Below the pieces are notes generated by a model. It was not told the origin of the DNA and did no database searches. It saw only the letters and a list, made by a program, of their open reading frames with translations. A program made the position numbers and the translations under genes. Below are positions 6,176 through 6,229 of a stretch of 6,229 nt of DNA, piece after piece. Origin of the DNA: JBDKTH01 sp964558295 (GTDB taxonomy: Bacteria; Planctomycetota; Planctomycetia; Pirellulales; Thermoguttaceae); the NCBI GenBank assembly GCA_964558295.1, contig CAZLDQ010000279.1:1-6229 (forward strand), written 5' to 3'. Position 1 is the first letter of the stretch. Every line of letters starts with the position of its first letter.

Positions 6176-6229
6176 GGGGGCAACCGGGACAGGTTCGATA
6201 TTGGCAAGATAGAAAGAATATCTTCTCGC

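Noticed and set aside
6173..6229. TGA at the end of the DUF1559 gene as a selenocysteine codon
   Set aside because: The only nearby hairpin is AACC/GGTT with a 6 nt loop, too weak for a SECIS element, and the FGE position is normally glycine, not cysteine.

Overview
The window looks like a chromosomal segment of a planctomycete (Planctomycetota, probably Pirellulales-like). Three protein types common in that phylum support this: a DUF1559 pilin-like protein with an H-x9-DG signature, a DUF1573 protein, and a lipoprotein alpha/beta hydrolase. I identified families from memory of their motifs; no search was run.

Left part (1-1696, minus strand): a decayed two-gene operon read right to left. 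A perfect-consensus sigma70-type promoter (TTGACA, 16 bp, TATAAT; 1695-1668) points into a broken gene (1596-716). In pieces and across several frames, this gene resembles the MauE/DoxX-like redox membrane proteins that planctomycetes often carry next to DUF1573 genes. Its stop overlaps, as ATGA, the start of an intact DUF1573 gene (719 to beyond position 1). The promoter and downstream gene survive while the coupled upstream gene is destroyed.

Middle part (about 1700-3800, plus strand): remnants of two different ISKra4-like transposases, side by side. The first (about 1741-2341) keeps only the C-terminal half. The second (2412-3769) is nearly full length but has three stops, apparently former tryptophan codons, several frameshifts and lost key residues. 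Neither can be active as read.

Right part (3812-6229, plus strand): an apparently intact operon with a plausible promoter (TATAAT at 3835-3840) and three tightly packed genes: a 72-residue two-helix membrane protein, a secreted serine hydrolase overlapping it by ATGA, and a DUF1559 pilin-like protein 25 bp further on. The last ends with the opening motif of a formylglycine-generating-enzyme (FGE/SUMF1) domain and then meets TGA exactly where that domain should continue, so it is either a truncated fusion or a gene split by one nonsense change.

I see no RNA genes, CRISPR array, attachment site or convincing intrinsic terminator. I found no clearly new multi-gene system. The most informative observations are the DUF1573 reading frame running off the window edge, the fossil redox gene under a perfect promoter, and the DUF1559-FGE junction.
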